A DNA stretch of 64,000 nucleotides from Edolisoma coerulescens (Eukaryota; Chordata; Aves; Passeriformes; Campephagidae), in the NCBI GenBank assembly GCA_013397115.1, contig VWZW01006868.1, positions 472,503 through 536,502 on the forward strand, written 5' to 3'. Position 1 is the first letter of the stretch. Each line of letters begins with the position of its first letter. Shown here piece by piece: positions 23,943 through 37,029 of the stretch. The position numbers were made by a program, and so were the translations under genes. The notes below the pieces were generated by a model. The model saw only the letters and a list, made by a program, of their open reading frames with translations. It had not been told where the DNA came from and ran no database searches.

Positions 23943-26940
23943 GAAAATAAACAAATGTGTCCTACTTCAGGCAGCAACTTATGTTTGATCAGGCTTTCAC
24001 TGAAGATACAAAGCTAGCAAGTAAATTGGACAAGGAAGAGTTTTCCTGTCTGTTCCCTGCAGTGTGGCACCTCAGTAAACAATGCTGGGTAGAATTTAAT
24101 ACCAGACTGTGGCAAGGGAAGCAGCATGCTGTAGTAATTTGGTGACTGCATGCTCTCCTTTTATCTATCTGCAGAGAGAGCAGTAATGCTTGCAGTTAAC
24201 ATTTCATAATGTTTTCCAGACTAAAGTTAGAAAAAGAGATGGTTTGCCTAAGTTACAGCATCTCCAGTTGTTTCTTTGAAGAGCACTATTGTCTTTGTTT
24301 TTCTAGGCAATGGATTTCAATTTTCACAGGGGACTAATCTCGAGGACATGAAGGTGGCCATTGCTTCTGCTTGATTGTTTGCATGGATTTGACCATCTTA
24401 TAAAGCCTTTCAAAAACCACGTTCTCACATGCTTAGCAGAACTCTTTGGAGACCAGCTGTAAAAATCTTGCAGCGTTCAATTTGTGCTGGGCATACACTC
24501 AACTCTACAGAAGGCTCTGCAGGTACCTGTCTGGAGCAAAGCTTAAAAAATAGGACTGAAGCTTGCTGCTGCAGGTACAGCTCCTAACGCTGCACAGACA
24601 GAACTGCAGAGCCTGCCTGCCCTGCATGAACATGCACGAGACAGGAGGCCAGCAAGGGATTTCCACACCACGGCAGATCTCAAGGGGTTAATACGAATAG
24701 CAGCATTTAAGGGCTCCTAACAAGGCAATGACAGACAATCTACTTGATAAGGAGACAACTGGAAAGGTGTGTACTCTTTTGGCTCCCCACGTACCAGTAC
24801 TCAGTGCTGAGTCTGTAGCCACTTTTCCTTGTTGCATATCACGAGGAGTTTGCTGTGTCTCGGAAAATCCATCGTTGTTTCTGCTCCTTCAGGTACACAG
24901 AAGAAGAGGAAGCCCAAATTCTTGACTTGTCGCATTTATTTCAAGTCCAGTAAATGATAAACTGCAAGCTAATTGGGAGGCATGTCTCCTGTTAAAGACA
25001 GAAACTCTGAGGGTTAATTTGCCCAGAGCTTAGCTAGATACAATTATCATTGAAGTCAACGAGCAGACAGAAGCTCAAAGCAAATTGAATCTAACATATT
25101 CCTGAGGAACTGCTGAATAATTCCATCCTTTGCCTTTTCTCTTCACACTCCTGCTACGCTTTTTCTGCTCGCTGCTTGATTCCCTTTTTTTCTTTGTGTT
25201 TGCTTAATGATGGCTGCCATTTCCCCTCTCCATGAACAAACAAGCTCACCATTTTCTTTATTGTTCCTATTTGAATTATCTCTGTAAATTCAAGAGAATG
25301 ATAGAAGTGTTATTTTGCTATCTACCCCAACTGTGAGTCTTGCTGATTTAAACTCAAATATGCTAAAATGAGTTTTAGATGAGGATTCTTTGTTCTATTG
25401 TCTCTACAGAATTCAGTGTTCCCAATGTGTTACTTTGAGGAGAAAAAAAAAAAAATTAATATCCTGTGCTCGAGGCATTCTTGGAAAAAGCCAGTGGCCT
25501 ATATGTATAAGGGAGAGATACTTATCTGAATAAAGATATGTCTGCTAGACATATGAAGACAGTCTCTATGCATTGTCCTTTGAAAAGCTGTCCTAGTCTC
25601 ACCCACCCCACCTCGTTTCCCTCTGGCTCATTCTAATCTGACTCCTCTGAAGTTTCCTTGACCTTTCCTTACTACTCTCTCTTGACTTTTCCATTTCATG
25701 TCTTTATATAAGGTAGATGAACAGTTTTCTTTGTACCTCTGACAGCTTTTTTCTTTATAGCCACCCCTGTGGGTTTGAACAGCATTCATCTCTGGGCAAA
25801 AAGGCTTTTAACTGGATTATTTAAAAATGGAAAAACAAGAAACTAATTTATATGATGTTCCAAACTAAGCTTTTTAAGCGAGAAGGAGAAGGAAAATATT
25901 TATCAGGGCTCAAAAGTAAGCACTTCAGGTAATGAAAACTGATTGACAATTACTGCTGTCTTTTAGATGGAACAATTGGACTGAGGTATTTGGAACACCT
26001 GTTGTATGAGCTAATATTACTAGAGAAAAGCTTGAATTGTTGATGCACTAACAAAGCTAAGTGCTAATTCACTTTTAAAATGAATAGGTTTTAATACTGA
26101 GCAAAAGAAAGTTGTCAGAGGACTTGACAAACTATGACACACACAGAATATTGTTTGGTAAGTGATGTATCAAGGGTTGGCTTCAAGCATGCAGAAAAAA
26201 GGCAGTAGAGCACATCAGCAGAGTAAAAGTAGGGAAAAGGAAAATTGCAAAGTGGCCGTGCCCCACTGGCAAGGTCCTGCAAGGACAAGCTGACCTCTGC
26301 TGTGAGTGTGAGAAACTCTGTGGATGTAGGGCAGTAAGCGCGGCTGCGAAGGAGTAAAACTCCTCTTGGAAGTATCAGTTATTTCTGTATCTCTTGCCCT
26401 ACCTCTGGCTGCAGCAGGAGCAGTGAACCTGGTTCTCCAGAATCCACTTGATTCTGACACTTTCAGGAAGGAAAATGTTTTTCTCTCAGCCCTCCTTGGA
26501 TGCCAGCCCCATAGTTCTGCCTCTGCCCCTGGCTTCTTCTGTCCCTGTGGCAAAGTAGACCTGTCTTGGCTCTGTTGCTTTGCAGAAGCAAACCACCAAT
26601 TCAGCTTGACTCTGGTTATATATCTTTGCAACTGCTGTGAATGCACTACACACTATATGGAAATAGATTATCAAAACTTCCAAGTCAAAGTCAAAGACAT
26701 AGTGAAAATTATTGGCAATTTTTTGACATAAATCATTCCAGAGCTTTCTGTGGAATGAGATTTGGTTCCTTCTCATTTCAGCCACCACTGTGATGATGGG
26801 ACCAAAACAACTGTCAAGCACTGAGATGCATTAGTGCAGATAGCTGTAGTAAACCCTGTGAGGAAGTTAATAATGCTTTTATTTTCATAGCGGGGAATTA
26901 ATAATGTGCAGTAAAAAAAGACACAAGGCCACTGCTAAAC

Positions 26941-27020
26941 AGAAAATATAAATATGTAATATATAAATATATAAAAATGCACACAGAGAACACATAAATA
27001 CATAAATATATCTATAAAAT
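26941..27020. repeat. A/T-rich imperfect ATAAATAT-type repeat
   Basis: Imperfect ATAAATAT and ACATAAATA units in a low-complexity interval. Confidence 0.65.
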
Positions 27021-29327
27021 AGTTGATTCAGTTTAAGAATCATCTATTGCTGTTAGTGCAGTTGGGTTCATTTGGAAAAAAATGAAATGTAAACGTGTGT
27101 GCAACATGTAAATAAAGATAACCATATCTACAACATCCACAGCTTGCAGTAGAAAAATAAAACATACCTGGTACCTAATTCTTACCCAGTCATTAACAAT
27201 GATCTTTTGCATTTTTAAGCTTCTTGAGTTGAAATTGTCAATTTATAAAAAGAAGCAAAACAGAAAAACAATCATCCAGCTACTGCAGTCTGTGCCTCTG
27301 TTCCAGACACTTAGGCCCTCTGAGCTGACAGAATTTTGGATAGAATAGTTATCCCCTCCTCGGCAGAGCAGCACTCAGCTAGGGGCAAGATGCTCCTTGG
27401 GGGTTTCACAGTTATCAGCTGATAGCAGAGAAACCTCAAACTGGAGTCCTGTTTTCTGTTCCAGGCTCTGGGCATATGTTCTGCTGGGTACGTCTTCTTC
27501 TGCTGGTTTCTCTCTAGGATCATCACCTCTCCCCTGCCTTCAAAATTTCCCTCCCCCACCCCTGTCTCCTGAGATGCCTCAGCCTCCTTTTCCAAGCTGG
27601 GCTCCCCACAGTCTCACATTACAGGGGATCCTTCCCTGGTGCTGTGTTGGATTTCTCTCTCCTTCCTGCATGAGGCCATTCTGCATTTGACTTTCCCACA
27701 GTACTCATCAGGAAAGAGAATGTTTCTAGGGCGAGAAAGTGCAGGTTTTAAAACCACTCTCACAAAGTTTGAGAGAGAGACGAGAGAGACAACTTTCCAC
27801 ATTCAATTTCATTACCCGAGTTACCTCCAGCATGTCTGGGAACAGTCCCTGCAGGAAAGATGTTCTTAAATCCTCGTAGCCCTTTGTTGCAGGCTACTTC
27901 TCTTCCTGCAGAGATGGTGCACTCACTGTCTTCTCAGCCGTGTGGGTTGAGAGGGGAAGAAGTTATTTCCAGCTGAACAACATAAGTAATTCTTATTTTC
28001 AAAAGCTGATGTTAGTCCAGATGTCAGTGTATTTTCATGAGAAGGCCACTCTGGATATTGCCAAGTATGAAACCACAGCACAGCCACAGCATTTCAAATA
28101 AAATATTTGCATATTTTTTTAACATTTGCTAAACAACGTGTTTGCCTTATGTGGAATAGATCAAATTAGGAAAAAATTCTGCAAGCACCTGAAAAAGTGC
28201 CTCCTTATGGGAAACACTGGACAAATTTAACAGTAGAAGTTTCCACCTCCCCTATGTCTATTAATTAAATTCTGATTAAGTTTACTGGCACACCTTTTAA
28301 CATTTTCTTTGATTTTGGAAGACACGTTTCTAAACACAACTCGTGCTGTCCCATGGAAAGAAGAATGTAGCTTTGTAGGTAAAGAACTACAAATGAAAAT
28401 AGGAAATTAAGTTCTTATATCCCACAAATATAGACTTAAAGATGTCCTTTAATCTTTCTGATCTTTATTTGCCAAAATACAAACATTATTTTATACACAG
28501 CTTATGTCAGTCTTCCAAAATAAAGACCTCCATTGTTGTCAGAAAGAAAAGAAAAGTCATTAAAAATGAGCTTACTAGCCACAGTTAGATGTTAGGTACC
28601 TCATTCCTTTATGTCCTTTTTCAATTTATAAATCTCACTTGCAAGCTTTTAACAGGAGTTACTTTCTGTATTTATTTGTGTTTATTTATTTGGTTTTATT
28701 GTCCACCACTTTTTTCATTCACAGTAGTAAAGAAATGCTAAGCTATGCTTAGACTGACTCCTAATGTGAAATAAACAATAGACAACTTGTTATTGCAGTT
28801 GCAGATTTTGAAGTATGCTATGCAAAATCTGTCCCAAAATGTGTATTTTCTCACAAGAATATGTATATCTCAAAAATACTGTCATAATTTTAGACATTCT
28901 GCCTGTAGTCCTCAATATCTCAGGATTTTAACTCTTTCATGTTTCAAAATATCTTTCTTTCCTATCTTAAGTTATGATATGAAAGTCAACTGTACTGCAT
29001 AGTAAGAGGACAATTTTGTAAAATTATTATAAATCAAATTACAATCTGACAAGGTTGAATGATTTAAACTACCTGACTTCCAGATTTATCTACCTGTCTT
29101 TCTGTATGCCCCACTAGGTAATATCTGAGTTGCAAGAAAAGCAAAATATTTCCATGATCCATTCAGTCAACTATACAATGTCCAATATTGTGACATTATC
29201 CTTTGTAGTTGTAATTTTGTGTTATCTGCAAATTACTTTCTTTGCTGTGCCTTTAATAAAGCCAGAACCAATAATGACACATACTGTTTCCCTGAGACAG
29301 GCTGAGGCTGAGAAGTATGCAGAGCAT

Positions 29328-29397
29328 GATTAATTAACCAAGTGAAAGAAACTACCCAGCTGACAAAAGTAATCATTGGCCCAAATGACCTTTGATG
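29328..29397. promoter_or_regulatory. Candidate transcription-factor motif cluster
   Basis: GATTAATTAACC (29328-29339) contains a palindromic homeodomain-type TTAATTAA core. TGACCTTTGATG (29386-29397) read in reverse is CATCAAAGGTCA, which contains both a TCF/LEF-type site (CATCAAAGG) and a nuclear-receptor half-site (AGGTCA). The motifs are seen in the sequence. Enhancer function is inference, and motifs this short occur by chance. Confidence 0.25.
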
Positions 29398-31249
29398 TCT
29401 CAGTGCCTTTGGCCAGAGGGTTTGGCAACTGCATGAGGGGGAATGCTAAAATAATCTACAGCTAATGCATGAATTAACATTCTCAAGATGGACTATTTTC
29501 ACTGCAGAAACCACTGGTCTTAAGAAAAGACGTTTCTGTTGTTATAAAGCCTGGTGGATTCAGTATTCTGGTAAAAGATAGAGGGACTGGTGCCTTAGTT
29601 TTTAATAATACATTCTCTGTTTCTACAGTGAAATAGAAAAACCTTGACTTTTTTGTATTGGTCAATGTATTTCTTAATAAAATTTTTGCAGAGTAGTTTG
29701 CTGAGCATGCAGTCCAACTGTCATCATGTGACTGGTCATGCACATGCCATGTTGGTCATTTCCTGGTCTGCACAGTCCCCTTTGAGCCCTACCGTTTCAG
29801 TGCCTGAAAAAACACCCTAAAGGTATCCATGCAGGGCTGGTACAGACTCAGCTGTTTGCTGCTGTGAATGCCTTCCCTACTCTGTCACTCAGCAGTTAAA
29901 CACATGCATGACTAAATCCTTTTCCACCCGATGTGTAGGTCTCATCTCCTTTCTGCCAAATCTCTGTTAAATCACAGTTGTGAGTATGAAGTGCCCTGAG
30001 CTGCTGTGAATCTGCATTGCTCACCCACCGTATTTAATAAGAGTCTTGGTTTTTATTGCTACTGGCCTCTGCCTTCTAGCCTGCATGGTTTAATGGAGAG
30101 ACATCCTAGTCTGTGAGCATTTAAAGATGGGAAAATGGTACCACTTGTGACAAGGGAGAAAAAAGTGCATCTAGCTTAAATTTGGACTGTCAGAAAGAGA
30201 TGGCCACTGTTAGTACTCCAGAACCTCCTCCTATATAAAGATGGCCCCGGAAAGCATGAACATAAATGTATGTATAGCGACATACACAAATTTCAACAGA
30301 GTTAAAGCCATTTCCTAGGAATGGCTGACTTACAAAGTGCAGCTCAGCCTCATCCTTCCCTGCCACAACTTAGAAACCCTTTTTTGTGAAAATACAATCT
30401 AATCCGAGCGCCTAAATGAAGCCCTAATGAGGCAAAAGGCAGACTTTGAGAGAAGAGGGTCAGGTGGTGTATTTACTTAAAAAACTGTAACAAGCATCAG
30501 CTTTAACCTTTGCTCAGTGAACTGAGGTAGGATATCACTGTCATTCTTCCACTTGAGAGCCCACTGCCACAGTTATACACCCTGTGTCACCTTTGTTTTA
30601 CTGTCCCCTAGGAAATAGACACAGTCAGTCTCGAGGCCAGCAGGCCCTGGAGGTGTGCACTGCAGGAAATGCTGCCCATTAGCATGCAGCAAAAAGAAAC
30701 AGCCCTTTCACTTGCTTTGCTGCAGAAGTTGCAACTCTTTAAGGCTGAAAACATATAATTATTGTATTATTTGCTAATAAACACAACATATATTGTTAAT
30801 AAGATCCTGAGTAGACCTGGAACTATAAAAATCAGATGGCATGACATGTGGATGTTTTAATAAACCATCACTTGAGAAATTCTGTCTTATTTTAATATTG
30901 TTAACTGACATTTTGTCCAAGGAGGATTTTTAATTAGTAAGTTGGAGAAATTAAAAATGCAGTGCACCAGCTATTCCTGTCCAACACATCTCTGATCTTT
31001 TTTTTGGATGAGTTGTATCTCTCATTTGCTACCAGAAATGGCATAGTGATGTCCTTGGTATTTAGATAAAGGCAAAGAACTTAAGTTTATATGGAAGTGG
31101 TCTTCTCAAAACTACATTCTCATCAATACTTTCGAAACTTGTGGCACAGCTGACATCTCAGCATTGTTAAACTAACAAAGCTATTTTCGCTATTTTCTCT
31201 CTGAGCTTAGGACCAGAGCCCTTTTATGCTGCCCAGTTGACCTTGCTCC

Positions 31250-31273
31250 TTTTTTTTTTTTTTTTTCTTTTTT
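31250..31273. repeat. Poly-T tract
   Basis: A T run of about 17 bp, one C and then six more T. No SINE body is recognised next to it. Confidence 0.8.
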
Positions 31274-32057
31274 AGAAAATACCTGAATTCTTTAAATAAT
31301 GAGGTCAAAGGAGGGCCATTATTTCACTTACTTTAATTCTGCCTCTGAGCGTCTATTATTAATTCCTTCCCTAAACAAACTGACCCACCCCAACCTACTG
31401 CTCAGATTTTTTTTTTAATTGTGAGAAGATTCGGCAGAACATTTGATGTTTTGCTGGTTAACCAGAGCAATACTTCAGACATTCTTCCTAATATACCTAC
31501 AAAGCATCTACCTTGTGAAGCAAGTGAAAGAGAAGAAGGATAATTAGGATATATTGAATTCCACTATGCCAATGTAATCCAGACAGCAATGTCTAATGAA
31601 TGAGAACACAAAGGCATGCAGCAGCTGTCAGTTGAATGCATGCCACAGTGCAGAGCAGCTCTATAAATGCTTCTGAAAGATTTATAGACTTCTATTTCTA
31701 TTCTGGTATTCTGAGACCGTATATTATTTGGAGGATAATGTAGGGGGAGATGGGATAAGGATGGAAGAAAATTAGATCCCAAATTAGATCACAGATTAAG
31801 ATGAGGAGTAATACTGCTCATGAATTATCATGGGCTCATAATAGAGCTACTGTATACTCCACACCCGAGAAAAGCACTTAATACCCTCTGCTTAGTGCCA
31901 GGGCGATTTTGGCTAAAAAAACAGAAATTAAGAGGAATTGCAGCTTGCCTTAGCTAAGTACACATCCAGTAATTAATGCACATTTGGAAGTGTTGCTGAG
32001 GGCTTTGTTGCAGTTGTGAGGCTGTTGGGCTGCAGTTCTGGAGGCCTGTACACTGGG

Positions 32058-32114
32058 GCACGTGTCCGTGTGTCCATATGCGCTCCCGAGGATCCGAGCG
32101 GGCGTCTGCGCACG
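32058..32114. promoter_or_regulatory. Small isolated CpG cluster
   Basis: About nine CpG dinucleotides occur within some 57 bp (for example CACGTGTCCGTG, then CTCCCGAGGATCCGAGCGGG, then GTCTGCGCACGG). Much of the surrounding sequence is A/T-rich and almost free of CpG. A CACGTG E-box is included. It is too small for a standard CpG island. Possible readings are a methylation-free regulatory element, a fragment of a GC-rich repeat or chance retention. Confidence 0.35.
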
Positions 32115-33053
32115 GGGCTGTGTCTGCAGGAGGAGTGAGGCAGTGACTATAACCGAAGCATATGGCTATGGAAGATATATTTGCTTCTTCTGAATTTTGT
32201 TTCTTCTCATTTCTGTCTGACATCCTCTGTCAGGTTTCCGTGCTTAGCTTTGTCAGTCTTCATTTCCCTCGTCAGGCTCTCTGTGAGGAATTCAGCTCGG
32301 GAAATCACTCTCTGAAACTTGCTAAATCAGAGCTCAACTAAAATGCCTTCATCTGTACCTCATTATTTTTTTGTGACAATCAGTTAGATAATAGCTTGGG
32401 AAAGGTTACTATCACTCTGCACTAGGACAGGATTTACTCTCAGTATAAAACCTGTGTGTGTTTTACATTTTGTCTTGTCTACTCTGGAGTATTCCTAGTG
32501 GTAGTCCCCCCACTTACCCCTCTTGGTAGAACTTTCCATTGTCTAATTGTCCTTGTTTTTAGCATTTTTATTCCTTGTGCATAGCCTAAATTAATTTTCT
32601 TTCTTCAAGTTTCAGCCACTTCTTCTTATTTTATTGCTCTTATAACTTGAAATACCTCCTCCCCATATTTTATGTTACTTCTCCTGAAGTAGCTAGACAC
32701 ACTTATCATATCTGGTCTTTGCCATTTTTCTCTTAGCTGTACAGGTTGTACTTCTTTCCTGTCACTTTTTAGATTATGCCTGCTAAACTATTTATTATTT
32801 TTTACCATTTTCCCTAATTTGTTCCTGGGTTTTATTTAGTCAGGAAGTCCACCATACACATCCTGTGAAATAAAGGAAAAATGGACATGGAACCTCATTT
32901 TTTAATAGCCATTTTAAGAGTGTTTTGAAGGTTTATCAAGGTATTACATACCTAATTAGTCACTTTTATAAGTACTGAAGCACCATGTTCTGTGTCAGCA
33001 TAATTAAGTTATGTTAATGAGTCTAATAAGTAGTCTGAACAATCAAACTTCTT

Positions 33054-33130
33054 AAAAAATATAATAATTTTTATATAATAAATTTTTAATTTTTTAAATT
33101 TTTATGTAATAAAAAGTATATATACCTATA
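33054..33130. repeat. A/T-only low-complexity tract
   Basis: Nearly pure A and T in TAATAAATTTTT-like arrangements. Confidence 0.75.
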
Positions 33131-33866
33131 ATTTCAGACAAAATTTTTGTTTGGTGTCCTGGTAGAATCATTCAAAAACTAATTTGGTCTTGTGAATGCT
33201 GGATTTGTAATTATTTTGAGTTACACAAATAGTCTCGGAAAAAAAAGAAATTTCTGAATTAAGAAGGCTGCAGACAACATTCAAGGGGAAGAGAGTAAAT
33301 TCATAGGTAACAACAGCCGGTTAATACCAGCAGAGAGAACTGCATCTCTGGCAATGAGGAAGCAGCTCTCACTTATGTTGAAAGTATCTTTCAAGATTCT
33401 TCAGTCTGAGAAACAGTAATGTGTCAGAGAGGTTCTAATTGAAAAATAAATGCTATGTAAAAGTAAAGCTTTGATAATCTGATTTTGTATGGCCTTATCT
33501 TGTCCTTGGGCAGGCCTTTTCAGAAAGCTGTAATATATTTCAAAACTGGTAGTTGTGTTTTAGAGCCAGGCCGAGAACCAGCAAGGTGTCTGACCATCAG
33601 CACTAACAGGCCCCACAGCAAAAAGGCTCTGAAGACCAGGGGATTGTTTCTAATGCTTCTTGAGCAGTTTCCTGTAATCCAGAAGAATTTGGGAAGACTT
33701 AATGAGGAAAGCTGCAGTAATTAGAAGCCTGGCATTATTGTTGGACACCAACATCAGGACATGCCTTTCACCACAAACTTTGTAACCCTAACATAAGAGG
33801 ACATTTGGACAAACTGCTGGTTACAGCTAATTAATTATGTCTCTGTAGGGTAGGAAAGACAGGTGG

Positions 33867-34577
33867 GTGCACATCTCTCCCACTTGTAATTCTGGTTTGT
33901 ACTTCCAGAGGGAACAATGGTATACTTACAGCATCCTGGTGCTGGAGTGCAGCAGAGCCCAGCCAGAGTGGGAGACTGGCTGGGCTGTCACCTGGGAGAG
34001 TCCAGAAGTGACCCAGTGCCATTGCAAAGAACATGGGCTAAATTCTTCTTCACTTCACGTAAATTGCAGCAAAGTTTGTAAAAGAGACTTTGGGGATTTC
34101 TTTTTCTGGTATTCCAAGAACAAGAATGGTAAGAAGGATGAATCACAGCTTTACCCCCAAACTGTTGGTTCTAGTGACAGGCTCCAGGAGGCTTCATTGC
34201 ATGTCTGTGATCAGAAGAATGACTGTGTTTTATATTTTAAAGAAACAAAACCAGCAAGACATACGGAAGTCTGGATAAATCTTATGAATTTGCATTTTCA
34301 TAAAAACAGATTGTGTTTTCATAAAAATATTGCCTTCTTACATGTTTTAGGTACTTTCACTTTGGGTTTTTTTGTTTGTTTGTTTGCTTGGTTGGTTTGG
34401 TTTTTAAAATTATTTTTGAGAACTAATGCACATGGAGACTTCCACATTGTCTATCTTTCACTGGAGTCATGCCCTAAACAACATCCCTTAAATCGGCCCC
34501 TTACAAAAAGGTGCAATTGTATGGTCAGTCCTACAGCTCAACGAATTTATATATCCTCATTAGGGAATAAATTGTAA
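33867..34577 (+). CDS. Unexplained 236-codon frame, doubtful gene
   Basis: This is the longest open frame in the window. It begins MHISPTCNSGLYFQREQW and stops at 34575-34577. I recognise no domain, and there is no N-terminal signal peptide. A hydrophobic stretch (GFFVCLFAWLVWFLKLF) is encoded by the T/G-rich tract at 34361-34405, so it may be a composition effect. A second, 62-codon frame overlaps in another register. I see no convincing splice-site, promoter or polyadenylation context. My rough estimate from base composition is that a frame this long is unlikely by chance in 64 kb (order of one in a hundred), which is the only reason to list it. It could also be an unrecognised repeat or a long noncoding RNA. 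Confidence 0.12.
   Translation: MHISPTCNSGLYFQREQWYTYSILVLECSRAQPEWETGWAVTWESPEVTQCHCKEHGLNSSSLHVNCSKVCKRDFGDFFFWYSKNKNGKKDESQLYPQTVGSSDRLQEASLHVCDQKNDCVLYFKETKPARHTEVWINLMNLHFHKNRLCFHKNIAFLHVLGTFTLGFFVCLFAWLVWFLKLFLRTNAHGDFHIVYLSLESCPKQHPLNRPLTKRCNCMVSPTAQRIYISSLGNKL
34361..34405. repeat. TTTG/TTGG low-complexity tract
   Basis: Irregular T/G units resembling the tract near the start of the window. Confidence 0.75.
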
Positions 34578-36490
34578 TTTTAATCTCAGGACCATTTAAC
34601 AGTCCTTCAGTGACACTGCCCAACCCATAGAAAGGCCCAGCTGTATGTGACAACGTGTGATTTCTTCATGGAAATCTAGGCTATAGTATTTCCAACTGCT
34701 GTGCATGGCATTGTGATAACCATTACACTGCCGATGAAGACATTAATTCCAGAGACACATTCCTGTTTGGCTGCTCACTGGAGCCAGCCTGACCTGAAGC
34801 ATATGCTGTGTGGACGAGGGAAATGGGATGAGAGCATGTGGGTAGGAGACCAGACTGATATTTTCCAAGATTCAGGTCCTTAAAAAAGCAGGGAGAACAT
34901 TTCATCTAATTTAGTGGCAAAGTACCATGCTGGCAGTTTGCAGTCGCTTCGGAAAACACAGTTGAGAGAAATGAAAAATCAACAAATATTATTGTCCTTT
35001 TGAAAGCAGCTATAATTCAGTCAGAGCTCAGCAAGTGGGTTGCTGTTATTCAGGATCTGTGGAGAGCTGCTCTTAATGTATGGCTGAGCTATACAGGCTG
35101 TTATTCCACAGGAGCTGATGTGTTTCTCACCTGACCAGATCCAGATTCACTTTCAAGAACTGATAATTCTATCTATAGCCGTCAGGCTGGTGCTTGCTTG
35201 CACATACACCATTAAAAAAATAATGTATTTCATCATGCCCATTGGAAAACCTTCTGATTGTCTCAGAAATTTAGATCCCAAAAATGCCCTAAGAGCATGC
35301 TATTTGGCTGATAGTCAAAGTGAGAATTCTCAATTAGTTTAAAAGAGAAAAGCTTAAAGAGATGAACAAGAATTCCAATCGTTCAGCAAACAGCAAAAGT
35401 GAAATTTTAATGCATGCTAAAGTTAAGTTTCAGTAGGGCTGCTGAAATGGGAGGTATAGCTAGAACAAAATCAATATATCATCACACTATTTCAAATAAA
35501 AATCTCTACATATGCTTCTATACGTAAGTCCAAGATTGCAAACCTCATGGAAGAGCCTGAAGGAAAAATCCATACTGCAAAGGAACAGAACATGTTGTGT
35601 GTTTCACCAATAAATGATGACAATACTTGGCTTCCCCTAGGTTAAAAATAACTCATTTGGAAACTGCTTTATAAACTCATTAAATGAGGAAGTTTTGATA
35701 AAATTTCCTGTAGATGCATAATTTAGGTAAATAATTTACGTGAGACAACAGACAGTAATTTCTGGATTAAGAAAAAGAAGGGAAAGAGGTTTTGCTGGAT
35801 AATGTTCTAAAACTTCTTTAGTTATTACTGTTAATTTCTTCCATCATTGTGATCTGAATACATTTTTAACAGTATTTCATTGTTTCATTTCTGGGCATTG
35901 GCCCATGTGCATTTCAAACATAGAATGTATATTTCCGAACTTGTAATTAGTAAAGATTTTAAAACTACTTTACTGTTGATTGTGTCATGATTTTTCCAAC
36001 ATTCATCCTGTTTGGAAATACAACCTCAATTTAATTTAGATATTTGAAAATTTAGGACTGTGTTGTCTTTTCAGTGCCATAAAGCCACACTGGAATTGGT
36101 TTCTTCCAAATTTTTATTTATCATGTAGTCAACTGCTGTAATTCTGATAAGTAACTAAATTTGAATTTAAAATAATCTTTGCTGAAGGCCTTGGATTGGC
36201 AAATACTCTTCATACAAATAACAACTTTTTCAATTTAGGTTTTCATTATTTCTGATAGAAAAGAACTACTAATACACTGGAACTGTGATAATGAAAATTG
36301 AACAGATGGAATTGGATGACAACGGCATAAATTTTTTTAACTGTATCTTTTTTTAACACGGAAAGGGCTTAGTTCTTTTAATGAAAACAATGAAGAGGAT
36401 TTTGTAGAAGATAATAAAATAAAATCATCTTTAACATGAAATAAAGAATTGCAAAGTAACTCAGTTGTCATTGAGAGTAACTTTGCAGCG

Positions 36491-36512
36491 ACAGTGGAGC
36501 ACACTCCACTGT
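36491..36512. other. Perfect hairpin, 9-bp stem and CACA loop
   Basis: ACAGTGGAG, CACA, CTCCACTGT. The arms are exact reverse complements with a 4-base loop, placed in A/T-rich DNA. The stem is too short for a microRNA precursor, and no longer pairing extends outward. Confidence 0.45.
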
Positions 36513-37029
36513 GCTCTCCCTCAAGAATACTGATAGGTTACAAAAGAAGCAGTCTGTATTCTTGCAAAGTTTGTTGATATTTCCACAATAAATGTTAATG
36601 TGTTCATCAGTTTCAAAATGAAGTCTCTCTCGTTTTCTTTTTCATGTTCCACAAACTTGAAAACACCCATAAACAAAATCAGATTTAGATAGTAAAATCT
36701 TTCAGAATGATTAAGTCATGATTATGTTCTCATTTGTGCCTTTATAACAACATATATAAATCCAAATATCCCAGTGTACATTTTTCCTAGCTTACATTAC
36801 AAAAGAAAAATTGAAAGATAATTTGCAGTTTTTCTTTTTCATACTATGCATTAAGTAGAAGCCTTAATGGTCTATTCCACAGAACATCTGGAAGTTTCAG
36901 TTAGATAAAATGCTTTTGTGTTAGGTCCTTACAAACATACTGTTGGAAAAACTCCAACTCCAAAGGAGCTTTCACTCTCAGAAATGCTTGAGGATGGAAA
37001 AATAATGATTTGCTTTTTGTAGCTGCAGA

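Larger units (their letters stand above)
23941..31249. other. Unique noncoding stretch with possible regulatory DNA
   Basis: No gene is recognised in 7.3 kb. G/C is locally higher at 27310-27700, where frames of 94 codons (-) and 97 codons (+) overlap on opposite strands, which argues against either being real. The 121-codon frame at 26366-26731 (+) and the 143-codon minus frame at 26215-26646 overlap each other and show no domain. TA-rich simple sequence lies at 26941-27020. The interval 29100-29480 is dense in transcription-factor-like motifs. Confidence 0.45.
31274..37029. other. Unique noncoding stretch
   Basis: No known gene or transposon is recognised. Contents noted separately are a CpG cluster at 32058-32114, an A/T-rich tract at 33054-33130, a 236-codon frame at 33867-34577, a TTTG/TTGG tract at 34361-34405 and a small hairpin at 36491-36512. 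Confidence 0.45.

Noticed and set aside
26215..26731. Overlapping 143-codon (-) and 121-codon (+) frames
   Set aside because: They lie on opposite strands of the same G/C-richer DNA, with no domain in either. The lengths are compatible with chance.
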